DNA of 64,000 bases from Gossypium raimondii. Lineage: Eukaryota; Streptophyta; Magnoliopsida; Malvales; Malvaceae. The position numbers and the translations under genes are program-made. Below, one piece after another: positions 44,880 through 55,430 of the stretch; the stretch's first letter is position 1, and every line of letters begins with the position of its first letter. Below the pieces are notes generated by a model that worked only from the letters and a program-made list of their open reading frames with translations, had not been told where the DNA came from and did no database searches. The DNA is taken from positions 1,550,001 through 1,614,000 of the forward strand of contig NC_068567.1 of NCBI RefSeq assembly GCF_025698545.1, read 5' to 3'.

Positions 44880-47850
44880 TGCCAAACTCATAGAACCAAA
44901 CAAACCCAGCAAAAATCAAAGCAAATGAGGAAAATATTGTTTAACTCTCTTTTATCTTACTCAAAATCACTGCATTTTCCTCCTCGAAATCCCCAACTTA
45001 ATCGCATAATGTTCCAATTCATTTCCACCTCTTGCCCTGCCAATCTCGATGGTTTAATCGATCCAGATGACCCATTCCCATTACAAAACAACCCACGGGT
45101 CGAACCCGTTTCAGCCCAAGATTTTGCTTTTCTAAGTTCTGATTCTGGGACTTCATCAAAACAAAAAGTTAATGCTCGTAAGTTTTCACTCGATCAGGAG
45201 ATTATTGCAGATCAAGAGATTATTCTTTTGCGTATAAATTGCTAAAGAAAATGGTAAAATGTGGATGGCAACCAGGCCATGTGGCTTACAACAAATTGAT
45301 TAGTAGCATTTGTGGCAATGAGGAGTTACCTAGTTCGGATGTGCTAGAATTAGCTGAGAACGCTTATAGCAAAATGCTTGCTGATGGAGTTGTACTAAAT
45401 AAGATTGATGTCAGCAATTTTGCCAGGTGTCTATGTAGTGTCGGAAATTTTGAGAAAGCATGTAAAATTATCCATGAAATGATGCGTAAAGGCTTTATAC
45501 CTGATACTAGTACATACTCCAAAGTGATTGCTCATCTGTGTAATGCCTCTAAAGTAGAAAACGCTTTTCTTTTGTTTGAAGAAATGAAAAAGAATGGTGT
45601 CGTACCTGATGTGCGTACATACACGATTTTAATTGATAGCTTTTGTAAGGTTGGTCTTATAGAGCAGGCTCGTAACTGGTTTGATGAGATGGTAAAGGGT
45701 GGTTGTGCCCCTAATGTGGTGACGTACACTGATCTAATACATGCTTATCTTAAAGCAAGGAAGGTGTCCAAGGCTGATGAACTCTTCGAGATGATGTTGT
45801 CTAAAGGTTGCATTCCAAATGTTGTTACATATACAGCTTTGATTGATGGTCATTGTAAAGCTGGGCAGATTGAGAAAGCTTGTCAGATTTTTGCTAGAAT
45901 GCAAACTAATGCAGAAATCCTGGATGTAGGTTTATATTTTAAAGAGGTTGACAATGAGGCCAAAACGCCAAATGTTTATACATATGGAGCTTTAGTGGAT
46001 GGTTTATGCAAGGCTTACAAAGTCAAAGAGGCCCATGAATTATTGGAAGCCATGTCAGCATCTGGTTGTAAGCCTAACCGTGTTGTGTTCGGTGCTCTTA
46101 TTGATGGATTTTGCAAGGTTGGGAAGCTAGACGAAGCACAAGAGGTGTTTTCCGAGATGTTGGAGCATGGTTATGATCCAAATACTTTTATAGACGGTTC
46201 ATTAATGAACAGGTTGTTTAAAGATAAACGAATGGATCTTGCTTTAAAAGTCCTATCCAAAATGCTCGAAAATTCTTGCACTCCTGATGTTATTATTTAC
46301 ACTGAAATGATTGATGGCCTATGTAAGTCTGGTAAAACAGATGAGGCCTATAAGCTTATGTTGATGATGGAAGAAAAGGGCTGCTATCCTAATGTGGTGA
46401 CTTACACTGCAATGATAGATGGCTTCGGCAAAGCAGGTAAAATAGATAAAGGCCTCAAGCTTTTAGAACAAATGGATTCCAAGGGTTGTGCTCCAGATTT
46501 TGTTACATACAAGGTTTTGATAAACCACTGTTGTAATGTTGGCCAGTTGGATAAGGTTCATGAACTTTTGGAAGAGATGACACAGACACACTGGCAGAGG
46601 CATATCTCAGGCTACCGTAAGATCGTAGAAGGTTTCAACAAAGACTTCATAATGTCTCTTGCGCTCTTAGATGAGGTTCGCAAAAGTGAATCTCTGCCAG
46701 TTATTCCTCTTTATAGAATGCTTAGTAATAGTTTTATAAAGGCTGGGAGACTAGAGGCGGCTTTACAGCTTCATCAGGAGCTAGCATCATTTTCACGAGT
46801 TTCTACAGCATACTATAGTACGTGTAATGCTCTTATTGAGAGCCTTTCATTGGTTGGCAAGGTTAATGAGGCTTTTGAATTGTATTCTGACATGACAAGG
46901 ATGGGCGGAGTTCCTGAGATAAGCAGTTTTATCCACCTTATTAAGGGGCTCATCACAGTGAACAAGTGGGAAGAGGCACTTCAACTTTCAGATAGCTTTT
47001 GTCAAATGGTTTGTCTCTATAACTCCATGTTCTTTTATTTTAAAAATGTCATAGTGGCAACTAGGACATTTCCTTGAAAATTGTACCGTACTCGAGAATT
47101 TAGACATGTATAGTTATTGCAGTTCTGCAGTTGTTTTGTGTTTCCTTATGGTTTAAAAATCTTCACTTATGCAGGATATTCAATGGCTTTGAGAACAAAA
47201 AAAAAGAAGACGACTGATGCGGCTTAGGCTTTGTTGAACATTTGGTTTTCCAGTTTACTGATTGACCACTGAGCAGGCGTGGAAAGTTATACTCAGAGGT
47301 TGACTTTATTGGTCGAGGATTTGTTTTGCATGTATAAGAAAGCAGAAGACAAGGCCAACAATGCTTAATAAACCAAGATAGCAGTCTCACAGAGACCTGG
47401 GTGATCATTTGAAATCGCTTAGAATTGGAAGCAAGCCATGCCAGCTCAACCGAGTATCAATCATTTGTTTACTCTTCATGTTGCATCATTACTCACTGCA
47501 TGTGGTACAAGGTGGTACCTCTAAAGCTTAGTTGCAATTCTCAATCATTTGTTTAGTTTATTTTGTCCGGTTATATTGCCTAACTTTTTGCTTTCTTCAT
47601 GTCATTATGGCTTGGTCGGCATTATTGCTCCGAACCCTACACCTCAAAACAACTCAGCCAGAAGAAACAGGTCTTACTCACCCAACTTGCTGAACCGAAG
47701 CGCTTCAAAGTTGAACCATGAGGGATGATGGCAAGAACACTAAACATAATGAAGATGATGGCAATGCAGTATCAAGATGTATCCTGTTTTCTAGGTTTAT
47801 AAAAGGGTTTATCAAACAATAAATCCATGCCATGAAAGAATTATTTTGCT
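44880..47850 (+). repeat. first copy of a segmental duplication holding a PPR gene (mate about 49180-53500)
   Basis: Similarity begins before the start codons (CAAATGAG[G/A]AAAA) and extends past the stop codons: GGATATTCAATGGCTT, CATTTGGTTTTCCAGTTTAC, CAACTCGGC(T/C)GGAAGA and AAACAATAAATCCATGCCAT. Confidence 0.9.
44925..47077 (+). pseudogene. PPR gene copy broken by an internal deletion
   Basis: From ATG 44925 the first 85-90 codons match the N-terminus of the intact copy (LIDPDDPFPLQNNPRVEPVS). At about 45205-45230 roughly 840 bp are missing relative to 49535-50374, with ATTATT microhomology at the break. The reading frame shifts and stops at 45243. The rest (KLLKKMVKCGWQPGHVAYNK onwards) is open in another frame from 45251 to 47077, about 608 codons of PPR repeats without a targeting peptide. 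A truncated protein could in principle be made, but loss of the N-terminal PPRs and transit peptide argues for a pseudogene. Confidence 0.88.
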
Positions 47851-48148
47851 TATTGTACTTGGTCTGTTTTTCTTTCTAAACTTTTAAAATATAGAATGAA
47901 ATCAAACCTATCTAATGTGGTAAATGGTAATATTTGTTCTGACAGTAGATTTGTCCGTCCATGTATTTTTATTGTATTTTTGTTATTTTTCATATGTATT
48001 TGTTTTTAAGAGATGTTAAATTTTCATTATAAAATTGATGATGTATTGATATTATATTCATCATATAGATTTAGGATGTACTTGAAAATTTTATTAAACC
48101 AAAATAAAAGGGAAAATGGACATCATTATATTATATTTAAAGGAAAAA

Positions 48149-48154
<6 letters not shown>

Positions 48155-48193
<39 letters not shown>
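48155..48193. repeat. (TA)n microsatellite
   Basis: About 19 TA units. Confidence 0.97.
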
Positions 48194-48195
<2 letters not shown>

Positions 48196-48379
48196 TAATT
48201 TTCATTCATGTAGAGTTGTATAGAGGAAGGTTGGAGGTTCACACGGTGCTACCGAGAGTTTTTGAGCATCTAAGTAACGGTGGGTTGAGTATCTTAAGGA
48301 TGAGGATGGCACGGATGGGTTATTTATATGCATTTTGGTGGGATATATCTTATATGAGAGAGTTGTTAGTTAAGTCATA

Positions 48380-48755
48380 AGTGCTTAGAGTGTGATTGGA
48401 AGATATGTTTTCTTGTTAAGGAGCTTTCGTGTAAATTTTAATGTAATAGAAGAATTTTTAATACGTACTTTAAGATATGATTGAAGATATGTTATCTTCA
48501 CGTGCTTTGAGATATGATTGGAAGGTATATTATTCTATCGAAAGGTTTTCATGTTAGTTCTAATGTGATAGGATTCTTAATACGTACTTTAAGATGTGAT
48601 TGAAAGATATATTATCTTGCCAAAGAGTTTTCATGCAAATTTCAATATGATAGAAAGACTTTTGACAAGTGCTTTGAGAAGTGATTGATAAAATATATTA
48701 TATTGTTGAGAGGTTTTCATGTAAATTCTAATGCGATAAAGAATATTCAAATATT
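48380..48755. repeat. degenerate minisatellite, unit about 85 bp, five units
   Basis: Successive units carry (A)GTGCTT(T/A)GAGA, TGTGATTG(G/A)AAGATAT, ATTATCTTG, GG(T)TTTTCATGT(A)AATT and TAATGTGATAGAA(G). The second unit is shortened. Units start near 48388, 48465, 48501, 48584 and 48670. Confidence 0.75.
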
Positions 48756-49223
48756 TATGCTTAGAGCACCATGCTTCTCCTATTTGATAATTTAAGCAAG
48801 CATTCAAATGGGAATTTGAAATTCATATAAATAATTAGATAATATAATAGGTCGTTAGTAAAGTACTGGTTTTAAGGTACAATCTTGACAAATGCGAGAT
48901 TTTGCCCAGAAAACACTTTAATAACTTATTAAAAATATTTAAATTCTCAATTATCATATTAAAATTCAACATTTTATTGATTTACAGAGATTAATATTTT
49001 AAATTTTGAACAATTTAATTAAATGTTTAATGTTATTTTTTAGAAATTAATTCATATTTTTAATATAGATTTCTTTATTATAACAGGAAAACATAAACCA
49101 AAAATAAAATAAAAATACCTTTGACTAACATTTTCCTAAACTCCAATGGCTAGCAGCTTCATCTTAAACCCTACACTAGAGCCCTCCACTGCTAATTTCT
49201 GGTAGAACTAAAAAAAAACCCAA

Positions 49224-52200
49224 ATGCAAATGAGAAAAAGATTGCTTAACCCTCTTTTATTTTACTCAAAATCACTGCCTTTTTCCCCTCAAAATCCCCA
49301 ACTTCCCTACCAATTCTTCTTCTCCCCAATTACTCAATTCATTTCCACTTCTTCCGCTGACAATCTAAATGGTCTAATCGATCCAGATGACCCGTTTCCG
49401 ATGCAAAACAACCCACGGGTCGAGCCCGTTTCATCCCAAGACTTCGCCTTTTTAAGAGCTGATTCAGTTCCTCCTTCACAGAAAAAAGTTGATGCTGGTA
49501 AGTTTTCAAACGATGCTGTTTTGATTGCGAATGCCATTTTGAGTGATAACGGGGAGTTTGAGGACAAAACCCAGATAGTTCTTAGGCAATTTAGAGAAAG
49601 AATCAACGAAAAATTGGTTGTTGAAGTTTTGAACTTGGTGAAACTGAAACCCGAATTGGGTGTAAAGTTTTTCATTTGGGCTGGGAGGCAAATTGGGTAT
49701 AGTCATACTTCTGCTGTGTTTAATTCTTTGCTTGATTTATTAGAATCTAGTAACAGTGACCATGTTCATGAGAAATTTTTGTTGGAAATTAGGAATGATG
49801 ATAAAGAAGTACTGAAAAAGTTGCTCAATTTATTGATTGGAAGGTATTGCAAAAATGGGTTGTGGAATATGGCATTAGAGGAATTAGGTAGGCTTAAGGA
49901 TTTTGGTTACAAGCCATCTAGAGCGACTTATTGTGCATTGGTTCAAGTGTTTTTGCAAGCTGATAGGTTAGATACTGCCTATTTGGTTTATAGAGAGATG
50001 TCGGATGCCGGGTTTCACATGGATGGTTATACACTAAGGTGTTATGCGTATTCCCTTTGTAGGATGGGGCAATGGAGGGAGGCCCTTACGTTGATAGAGA
50101 AGGAAGAATGCAAGCCGGATACTGCTTTTTACACAAAAATGATATCCGGTTTGTGTGAAGCTTCGCTTTTTGAAGAAGCTATGGACTTCTTGAATAGAAT
50201 GCGTGCTAATTCTTGCATTCCTAATGTTGTGACGTACAGGGTTTTGCTTTGTGGTTGTTTGAATAAGAGACAACTTGGTAGGTGTAAGAGAGTCCTTAAC
50301 ATGATGATTACGGAAGGTTGTTATCCAAGTCCTAGCATATTTAGTTCTCTTGTTCATGCTTATTGCAAATCTGGAGATTATTCTTATGCGTTTAAATTGC
50401 TAAAGAAAATGACCAAATGTGGGTGCCAACCAGGCTATGTGGTTTATAACATATTGATTGGTGGCATTTGCGGGAATGAGGAGTTACCAAGCTCAGATGT
50501 GCTAGAATTGGCTGAGAACGCTTATAATGAAATGCTTGCTGCTGGAGTTATCCTAAATAAGATCAATGTTAGCAATTTTGCCAGGTGTCTATGTGGTGTT
50601 GGGAAATTTGAGAAAGCATGTAACATTATTCATGAAATGATGCGTAAAGGCTTTATACCTGATACTAGTACATACTCCAAAGTGATTGCTCATTTGTGTA
50701 ATGCCTCTAAAGTAGAAAAGGCTTTTCTATTGTTCGGGGAAATGAAAAAGAATTGTGTCGTACCTGATGTATATACATACACTATTTTAATTGATAGTTT
50801 TTGTAAAGCTGGTCTTATTGAACAAGCACATAATTGGTTCGATGAGATGGTAAAGGTTGGATGCGCCCCTAATGTGGTGACGTACACTGCTCTAATACAT
50901 GCTTATCTTAAAGCAAGGAAGGTGTCCAAGGCTGATGAACTCTTCGAGATGATGTTGTCTAAGGGTTGCATTCCAAATGTTGTTACATATACAGCTTTGA
51001 TTGATGGTCATTGCAAAGCTGGGCAGATTGAGAAAGCTTGTCAGATTTATGCTAGAATGTGCACTAATGCAGAAATCCCGGATGTAGATTTATATTTTAA
51101 AGTGGTTGACAGTGATGCCAAAACACCAAATGTTTTCACATATGGAGCTTTAGTGGATGGTTTATGCAAGGCTCACAAGGTCAAAGAGGCACACGATTTA
51201 TTGGAAGCCATGTCAGTAGTTGGTTGTAAGCCAAACCAAGTTGTGTATGATGCTCTTATTGATGGATTTTGCAAGGTCGGAAAGCTAGATGAAGCACAAG
51301 AGGTGTTTTCCAAGATGTCTGAGCATGGTTATAGTCCAAATATTTATACGTACAGTTCATTAATTGACAGGTTGTTTAAAGATAAACGGCTAGACCTTGC
51401 TTTAAAAGTCTTATCCAAAATGCTTGAAAATTCTTGCGCTCCTAATGTTGTTATATACACAGAAATGATTGATGGCCTATGTAAGGCTGGTAAAACAGAT
51501 GAGGCCTATAAGCTTATGTTGATGATGGAAGAAAAGGGGTGCTATCCTAATGTGGTGACTTACACTGCGATGATAGATGGCTTCGGCAAAGCAGGTAAAA
51601 TCAACAAAAGCCTTGAACTTTTAGAAGAAATGGGTTCCAAGGGTGTTGCTCCGAATTTCATCACGTATAGTGTTATGATAAACCACTGTTGTATCGTTGG
51701 CCTATTAGATAAGGCTTATGAACTTTTGGAAGAGATGAAACAGACATACTGGCCTAGGCATATCGCAAGCTACCGTAAGGTCATTGAAGGTTTCAACAAA
51801 GAGTTCATAATGTCCCTAGGGCTTTTAGATGAGGTTGGAAAAAGTGAATCTCTGCCGGTCATTCCTGTTTATAGAGTGCTTATCTATAATTTTATAAAGG
51901 CTGGGAGACTAGAGATGGCTTTACAGCTTCATCATGAGATAGCGTCATTTTCACAAGTTCCTGCAGCATATTGTAGTACATATAATGCCCTTATTCAGAG
52001 CCTTTCACTTGCGCGTAAGGTTAACAAGGCCTTTGAATTGTATGCGGACATGACAAGGATGGGTGGAGTTCCTGAGCTAAGTACATTTATTCACCTTATT
52101 AAGGGCCTCATCACAGTGAACAAGTGGGAAGAAGCACTTCAGCTTTCAGATAGCTTCTGTCAGATGGTTTGTCTCTATAACTCCTCTTTCTTTTACTTTA

Positions 52201-52247
52201 AGAAAGTTGTAGCTACAACTAGGACTTTTCAACCACTCAAGTGCTAA
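49224..52247 (+). CDS. P-class pentatricopeptide repeat protein, probably mitochondrial
   Basis: Intronless, 1007 residues from ATG 49224 (MQMRKRLLNPLLFYSKSLPF); a second Met follows two codons later. The first 45 residues are basic, hydroxylated and free of acidic residues, as in mitochondrial presequences. From about residue 230 there are roughly 20 tandem 35-residue PPR motifs of the P class (for example CIPNVVTYTALIDGHCKAGQ, CYPNVVTYTAMIDGFGKAGK), with no E or DYW domain. PPR proteins bind organellar RNA and act in its processing, stability or translation. Length and layout suggest co-orthology with Arabidopsis At1g06710, from memory. It is the functional copy of a tandem pair. Confidence 0.93.
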   Translation: MQMRKRLLNPLLFYSKSLPFSPQNPQLPYQFFFSPITQFISTSSADNLNGLIDPDDPFPMQNNPRVEPVSSQDFAFLRADSVPPSQKKVDAGKFSNDAVLIANAILSDNGEFEDKTQIVLRQFRERINEKLVVEVLNLVKLKPELGVKFFIWAGRQIGYSHTSAVFNSLLDLLESSNSDHVHEKFLLEIRNDDKEVLKKLLNLLIGRYCKNGLWNMALEELGRLKDFGYKPSRATYCALVQVFLQADRLDTAYLVYREMSDAGFHMDGYTLRCYAYSLCRMGQWREALTLIEKEECKPDTAFYTKMISGLCEASLFEEAMDFLNRMRANSCIPNVVTYRVLLCGCLNKRQLGRCKRVLNMMITEGCYPSPSIFSSLVHAYCKSGDYSYAFKLLKKMTKCGCQPGYVVYNILIGGICGNEELPSSDVLELAENAYNEMLAAGVILNKINVSNFARCLCGVGKFEKACNIIHEMMRKGFIPDTSTYSKVIAHLCNASKVEKAFLLFGEMKKNCVVPDVYTYTILIDSFCKAGLIEQAHNWFDEMVKVGCAPNVVTYTALIHAYLKARKVSKADELFEMMLSKGCIPNVVTYTALIDGHCKAGQIEKACQIYARMCTNAEIPDVDLYFKVVDSDAKTPNVFTYGALVDGLCKAHKVKEAHDLLEAMSVVGCKPNQVVYDALIDGFCKVGKLDEAQEVFSKMSEHGYSPNIYTYSSLIDRLFKDKRLDLALKVLSKMLENSCAPNVVIYTEMIDGLCKAGKTDEAYKLMLMMEEKGCYPNVVTYTAMIDGFGKAGKINKSLELLEEMGSKGVAPNFITYSVMINHCCIVGLLDKAYELLEEMKQTYWPRHIASYRKVIEGFNKEFIMSLGLLDEVGKSESLPVIPVYRVLIYNFIKAGRLEMALQLHHEIASFSQVPAAYCSTYNALIQSLSLARKVNKAFELYADMTRMGGVPELSTFIHLIKGLITVNKWEEALQLSDSFCQMVCLYNSSFFYFKKVVATTRTFQPLKC

Positions 52248-53579
52248 GTTCTTGTTTTCGTGAGATCACCCTGGACTTTGTTACAGCAATTTTTTAAGCA
52301 GGAATTGCTCTGGTTTCCTGCTTTTTTTCCTTTATACAAAAGCACTTGTTCTACTAGAAACCCGTCATGATACCTGTGTCACTTCCCTCGAAAATTGGAC
52401 CCTAGTTGAGAATTTAGACAAGTATGATGATCACCTGTTATCTTTTGCTCTTTGTTATGTAGTTGTGTTCTTTCTTTTTTTATTCCCCTTGTATATTTAT
52501 TTTCTCAAATTATTCGATTGGGCAGGATATTCAATGGCTTCAAGAAAAAGAGACTCCTGATGCAGCTTAGGCATTTTTGAACATTTGGTTTTCCAGTTTA
52601 CTTGATTGATCACTGAATGATTGGGATAAAGTTAGGCTCAGAGGTCGATTTAATTGGTCGAGGAATGAGGATTTTTTCCTGCACGCATAAGAAAGCAAAA
52701 GACAACCAATAATTGAATGCTTAACAAACTGAAATAACAGTCTCACCAAGACCTCCATCTGTTGTTTAAAGTCACTTGGATTCGGAAGATAGCCATGCCA
52801 GCTTTAACCGAGTATCATTTTCCGATTTTTCAATCTTAATAATGGTGGTTTGGTCTGACAGTGTAACTATTTGCATCACATGGATTGTACACTCTGCGCA
52901 TTACTTACTGCATGTGATACACGGCGGTACCTCCAAAGCTCAGGTCAATTCTCAATCATTAGTTGTGTGTATTTTGTCCCGGCAACTTTTAGGTTTCTTC
53001 ATATCCTTCAGCTGGTAGTGTCTTTTCTCATTCAGTATGCCGTGGTTGCAATTATAGGTCCAATCCCTACACCGCAAAACAACTCGGCTGGAAGATACAA
53101 CTCATATTCATCCAACTTGCTGACCGAATCTCTTCAAAGTTCAGCTGTAAGGGATGATGACAGGAACAAAAAATCCCACCACCCCTGACTTCCTGATATG
53201 GCAGCCATTTTCACACTCGAAACTCGAAGAAGATGATGGCTACACAGTATGGTGGTACTACCGATAACAAAGAAATAGGTCTGGTAGGTTTTCTAGCTAG
53301 ATTTCGCACTGTCATTTTAAAGTAAAAAAGCTTGTTTTTTACTCTTATTGCAAGTTATCTCTCTGATGTTTATATATGACCCTTTAATAGGATTGATTGT
53401 TTGCATAACTTCATGTATGTCTACCTGTGACTTGTTTTCTAGGTTTATACAGAAGGTTTATTAAACAATAAATCCATGCCATGAACTAATTCATGTGCTT
53501 TGTCAGTTTTCTGTAACTTTCGACCTATTTTCAATAAATAAATTGTCGTTTGATCTATTTTATTAATTTTTTTGGTTAA
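52248..53579. other. 3' flank of the PPR gene
   Basis: Mostly the second copy of the duplicated flank. It reads as 3'UTR and downstream sequence, and a 3'UTR intron ending TTGGGCAG near 52526 is possible. The PPR-side match ends near 53500 at AATAAATCCATGCCATGAA. No other gene. Confidence 0.55.
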
Positions 53580-54425
53580 CCCTAAACCTTAAAACTGAAT
53601 AATGAGGGCCACTAATTCGAACTCAAAGTTGACTCATCGAAACGTCCCTTGGGGGAATTGCCTAATCTATGAAGTAATCAGCTGACCTAATCATTTCTCC
53701 ATCTTCTCTCTCTACCAAGTCCAAAGCTTTGGTCTAGCCTGTGAGCGGTTGTCTGGCTTCTGTTTTTTCCTTTTCGCCTTTTTTTTTGTTTTTCAACGAA
53801 ATAATCTCTAGATCTTGCCTCCCTCGTCTCCACTTGACTATGGTTGACGAGGAGAGGCCAGTCTGGATCTTGGTTGCCCCATGTGTTCCCCCATGGTTTT
53901 GATGCTCGCCCCCTCGATCTTTGGAGGGGCTTCCTTCTTGGCAAGTCTTGTTTTGTTTTCCTTTTTGGCAATGCCCCTCTGATCCTCCTTTGATATGGTG
54001 TTGGTGCCTTCATAGATCCTCACCAGCATGAACTTTGATGGTTCACTAGAGTCATTGCACCAAAACCTGCATATGGTAGTTGTAGTTGATGAGTTGGCTT
54101 TGATTCCCTCACTATTTGTATTTGGCTGGCTCCTTGGTGGCTTTGACGTCTTTTTTTGGGACTTTGTTGTGGCATGACCTTTGCTGAAGGCTTGCATGTC
54201 AATGGTCGGTTGCGACAGCCTTGCTCTCGTTTCCCCTCGATGCTCTCTCCCACTCCTTCCCTAGCTTGGTGACGAAGGTGTAAGCATCTAGGGTTTTGGG
54301 GACTTGAACTTGGGAGTTTCTTTGTTATATTTTTTGGGCCCTTTTAGGCCATGTGTTGTAACTTACCTTTTCTTTAATGAAATGATTTATTAGGTAGTCA
54401 CCTAACTTGGTGGAGAAGGTACTTA
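53580..54425. other. unassigned GC-richer stretch, possibly a LINE 3' end
   Basis: 53690-54310 is GC-richer than its surroundings and holds overlapping frames on the minus strand, none with a recognisable domain. 54330-54390 (TTTTGGGCCCTTTTAGGCC, TGTTGTAAC, CTTTAATGAAATGA) resembles the 3' tails of plant LINEs read on the plus strand. Origin uncertain. Confidence 0.35.
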
Positions 54426-54625
54426 AGGCCAGTTTAGCATTACTTCTCAAAAGCACTTTTGAGTAAAAGTTGAAATTTTCTGCTTTTGCTTTTGGCCAAA
54501 AATGTGATTTTGCAAAGCTTTTTTTTTTGTCCCAATAAAACTTTTAACAAGCTCAAAAGCATCTTGTTTAGTAATTTTTTTTTATCGCAAAAAGTGCTTT
54601 TTATGAAGTAATGCTAAATTGGTCT
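54426..54625. mobile_element. 200 bp MITE, PIF/Harbinger (Tourist)-like
   Basis: Ends are inverted repeats: AGGCCAGTTTAGCATTACTT at the left, and the right end reads AGACCAATTTAGCATTACTT on the other strand. TTA is duplicated on both sides (54423-54425, 54626-54628), the target preference of PIF/Harbinger elements. Non-coding. Confidence 0.85.
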
Positions 54626-55430
54626 TTAGGCTTTGCTTGATAAAATGGAAAAAAAAAATTTAAAGGAGTAGAATAATATAATGGTAGGAAATATGATTTT
54701 TCTTTTTGTAAGTGTGGTTAGTTGGAAAGATTGAAAAATTGAAACAAAAAGTAATTTTCTTTCTTTTCATTGTTTGGCAGAGTTGAAAAATGAGAGGACT
54801 AAAAATGAAATTTCTAGAAAAATGCATAATTTTGAAAGTAACGCACGCTCCTTTCTCATTTTCTCTCCTCTTATAGTTTTAATTTAAAATGGCTTATTTT
54901 TATATATTAGGATAGAAAAATTATCATCTTTCTCGTTTTCTTTCCTCTTAGTTTTCTTTCCTACCAAGTACACTCAAAATTGATATTCTTCCCACTTTTT
55001 CAATCTTTCAATCTTTTCTTCTCTTCTATTTTCTACTCAACCAAGTATATACCCTTAAGTTTTGCTTGGAAGAGCGGAAAGAAAATTGAACAAATGAAAA
55101 TTTGAATGTGCTATAAAAATAGAAAGATGGAAAATATAATTTTATTTCATAGGTGTACTTGGTATGAAAGATGAAAAATTGAAAGAAAAAGTAATTTTCT
55201 TTCCATCCATTACTTGGTAGAGTTGAAAATGAAAAAGAAAAAAACAAAACATTTGAACAATGCATAATTTTGAACTAGCATACATCTCCTTTCTATTTTC
55301 TCTCCTCTAATCACATTTCAAATTAGAAGAATTAGTTTTTACGCATTAGGATAGAAAATAATCATCTCTTCTATTTTTTTCCCCTCACTTGGTTTTTTCT
55401 TACCTAGCGCTCTTAATTTTTTAAGTAAAC
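54626..55430. repeat. two direct copies of a 350-370 bp AT-rich repeat
   Basis: 54629-54975 and 55058-55415 share GTTTTGCTTG / GCTTTGCTTGATAAAATGG, AAAAAGTAATTTTCTTTC, GGCAGAGTTGAAAA / GGTAGAGTTGAAAA, ATGCATAATTTTGAA, CTCCTTTCT, ATTAGGATAGAAAA and CCTACCAAGT / CTTACCTAGC. MITE-like, with purine-rich left and pyrimidine-rich right halves that could fold. Confidence 0.8.

Larger units (their letters stand above)
37347..44924. other. 7.5 kb without a gene
   Basis: Beyond the 5'UTR of the transporter gene this is AT-rich intergenic DNA with microsatellites, foldback elements and dispersed repeats, listed separately. No open frame in it has a recognisable domain. Confidence 0.6.
47078..49223. other. 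spacer between the PPR copies, no gene
   Basis: 47078-47850 is the duplicated 3' flank. The rest holds a TA microsatellite and a degenerate minisatellite. Confidence 0.6.

Noticed and set aside
53687-54253. Overlapping minus-strand frames rich in Lys, Arg, Gln and Ser
   Set aside because: They lack any domain, overlap one another in different frames and are explained by composition; the plus strand looks more like a LINE tail.
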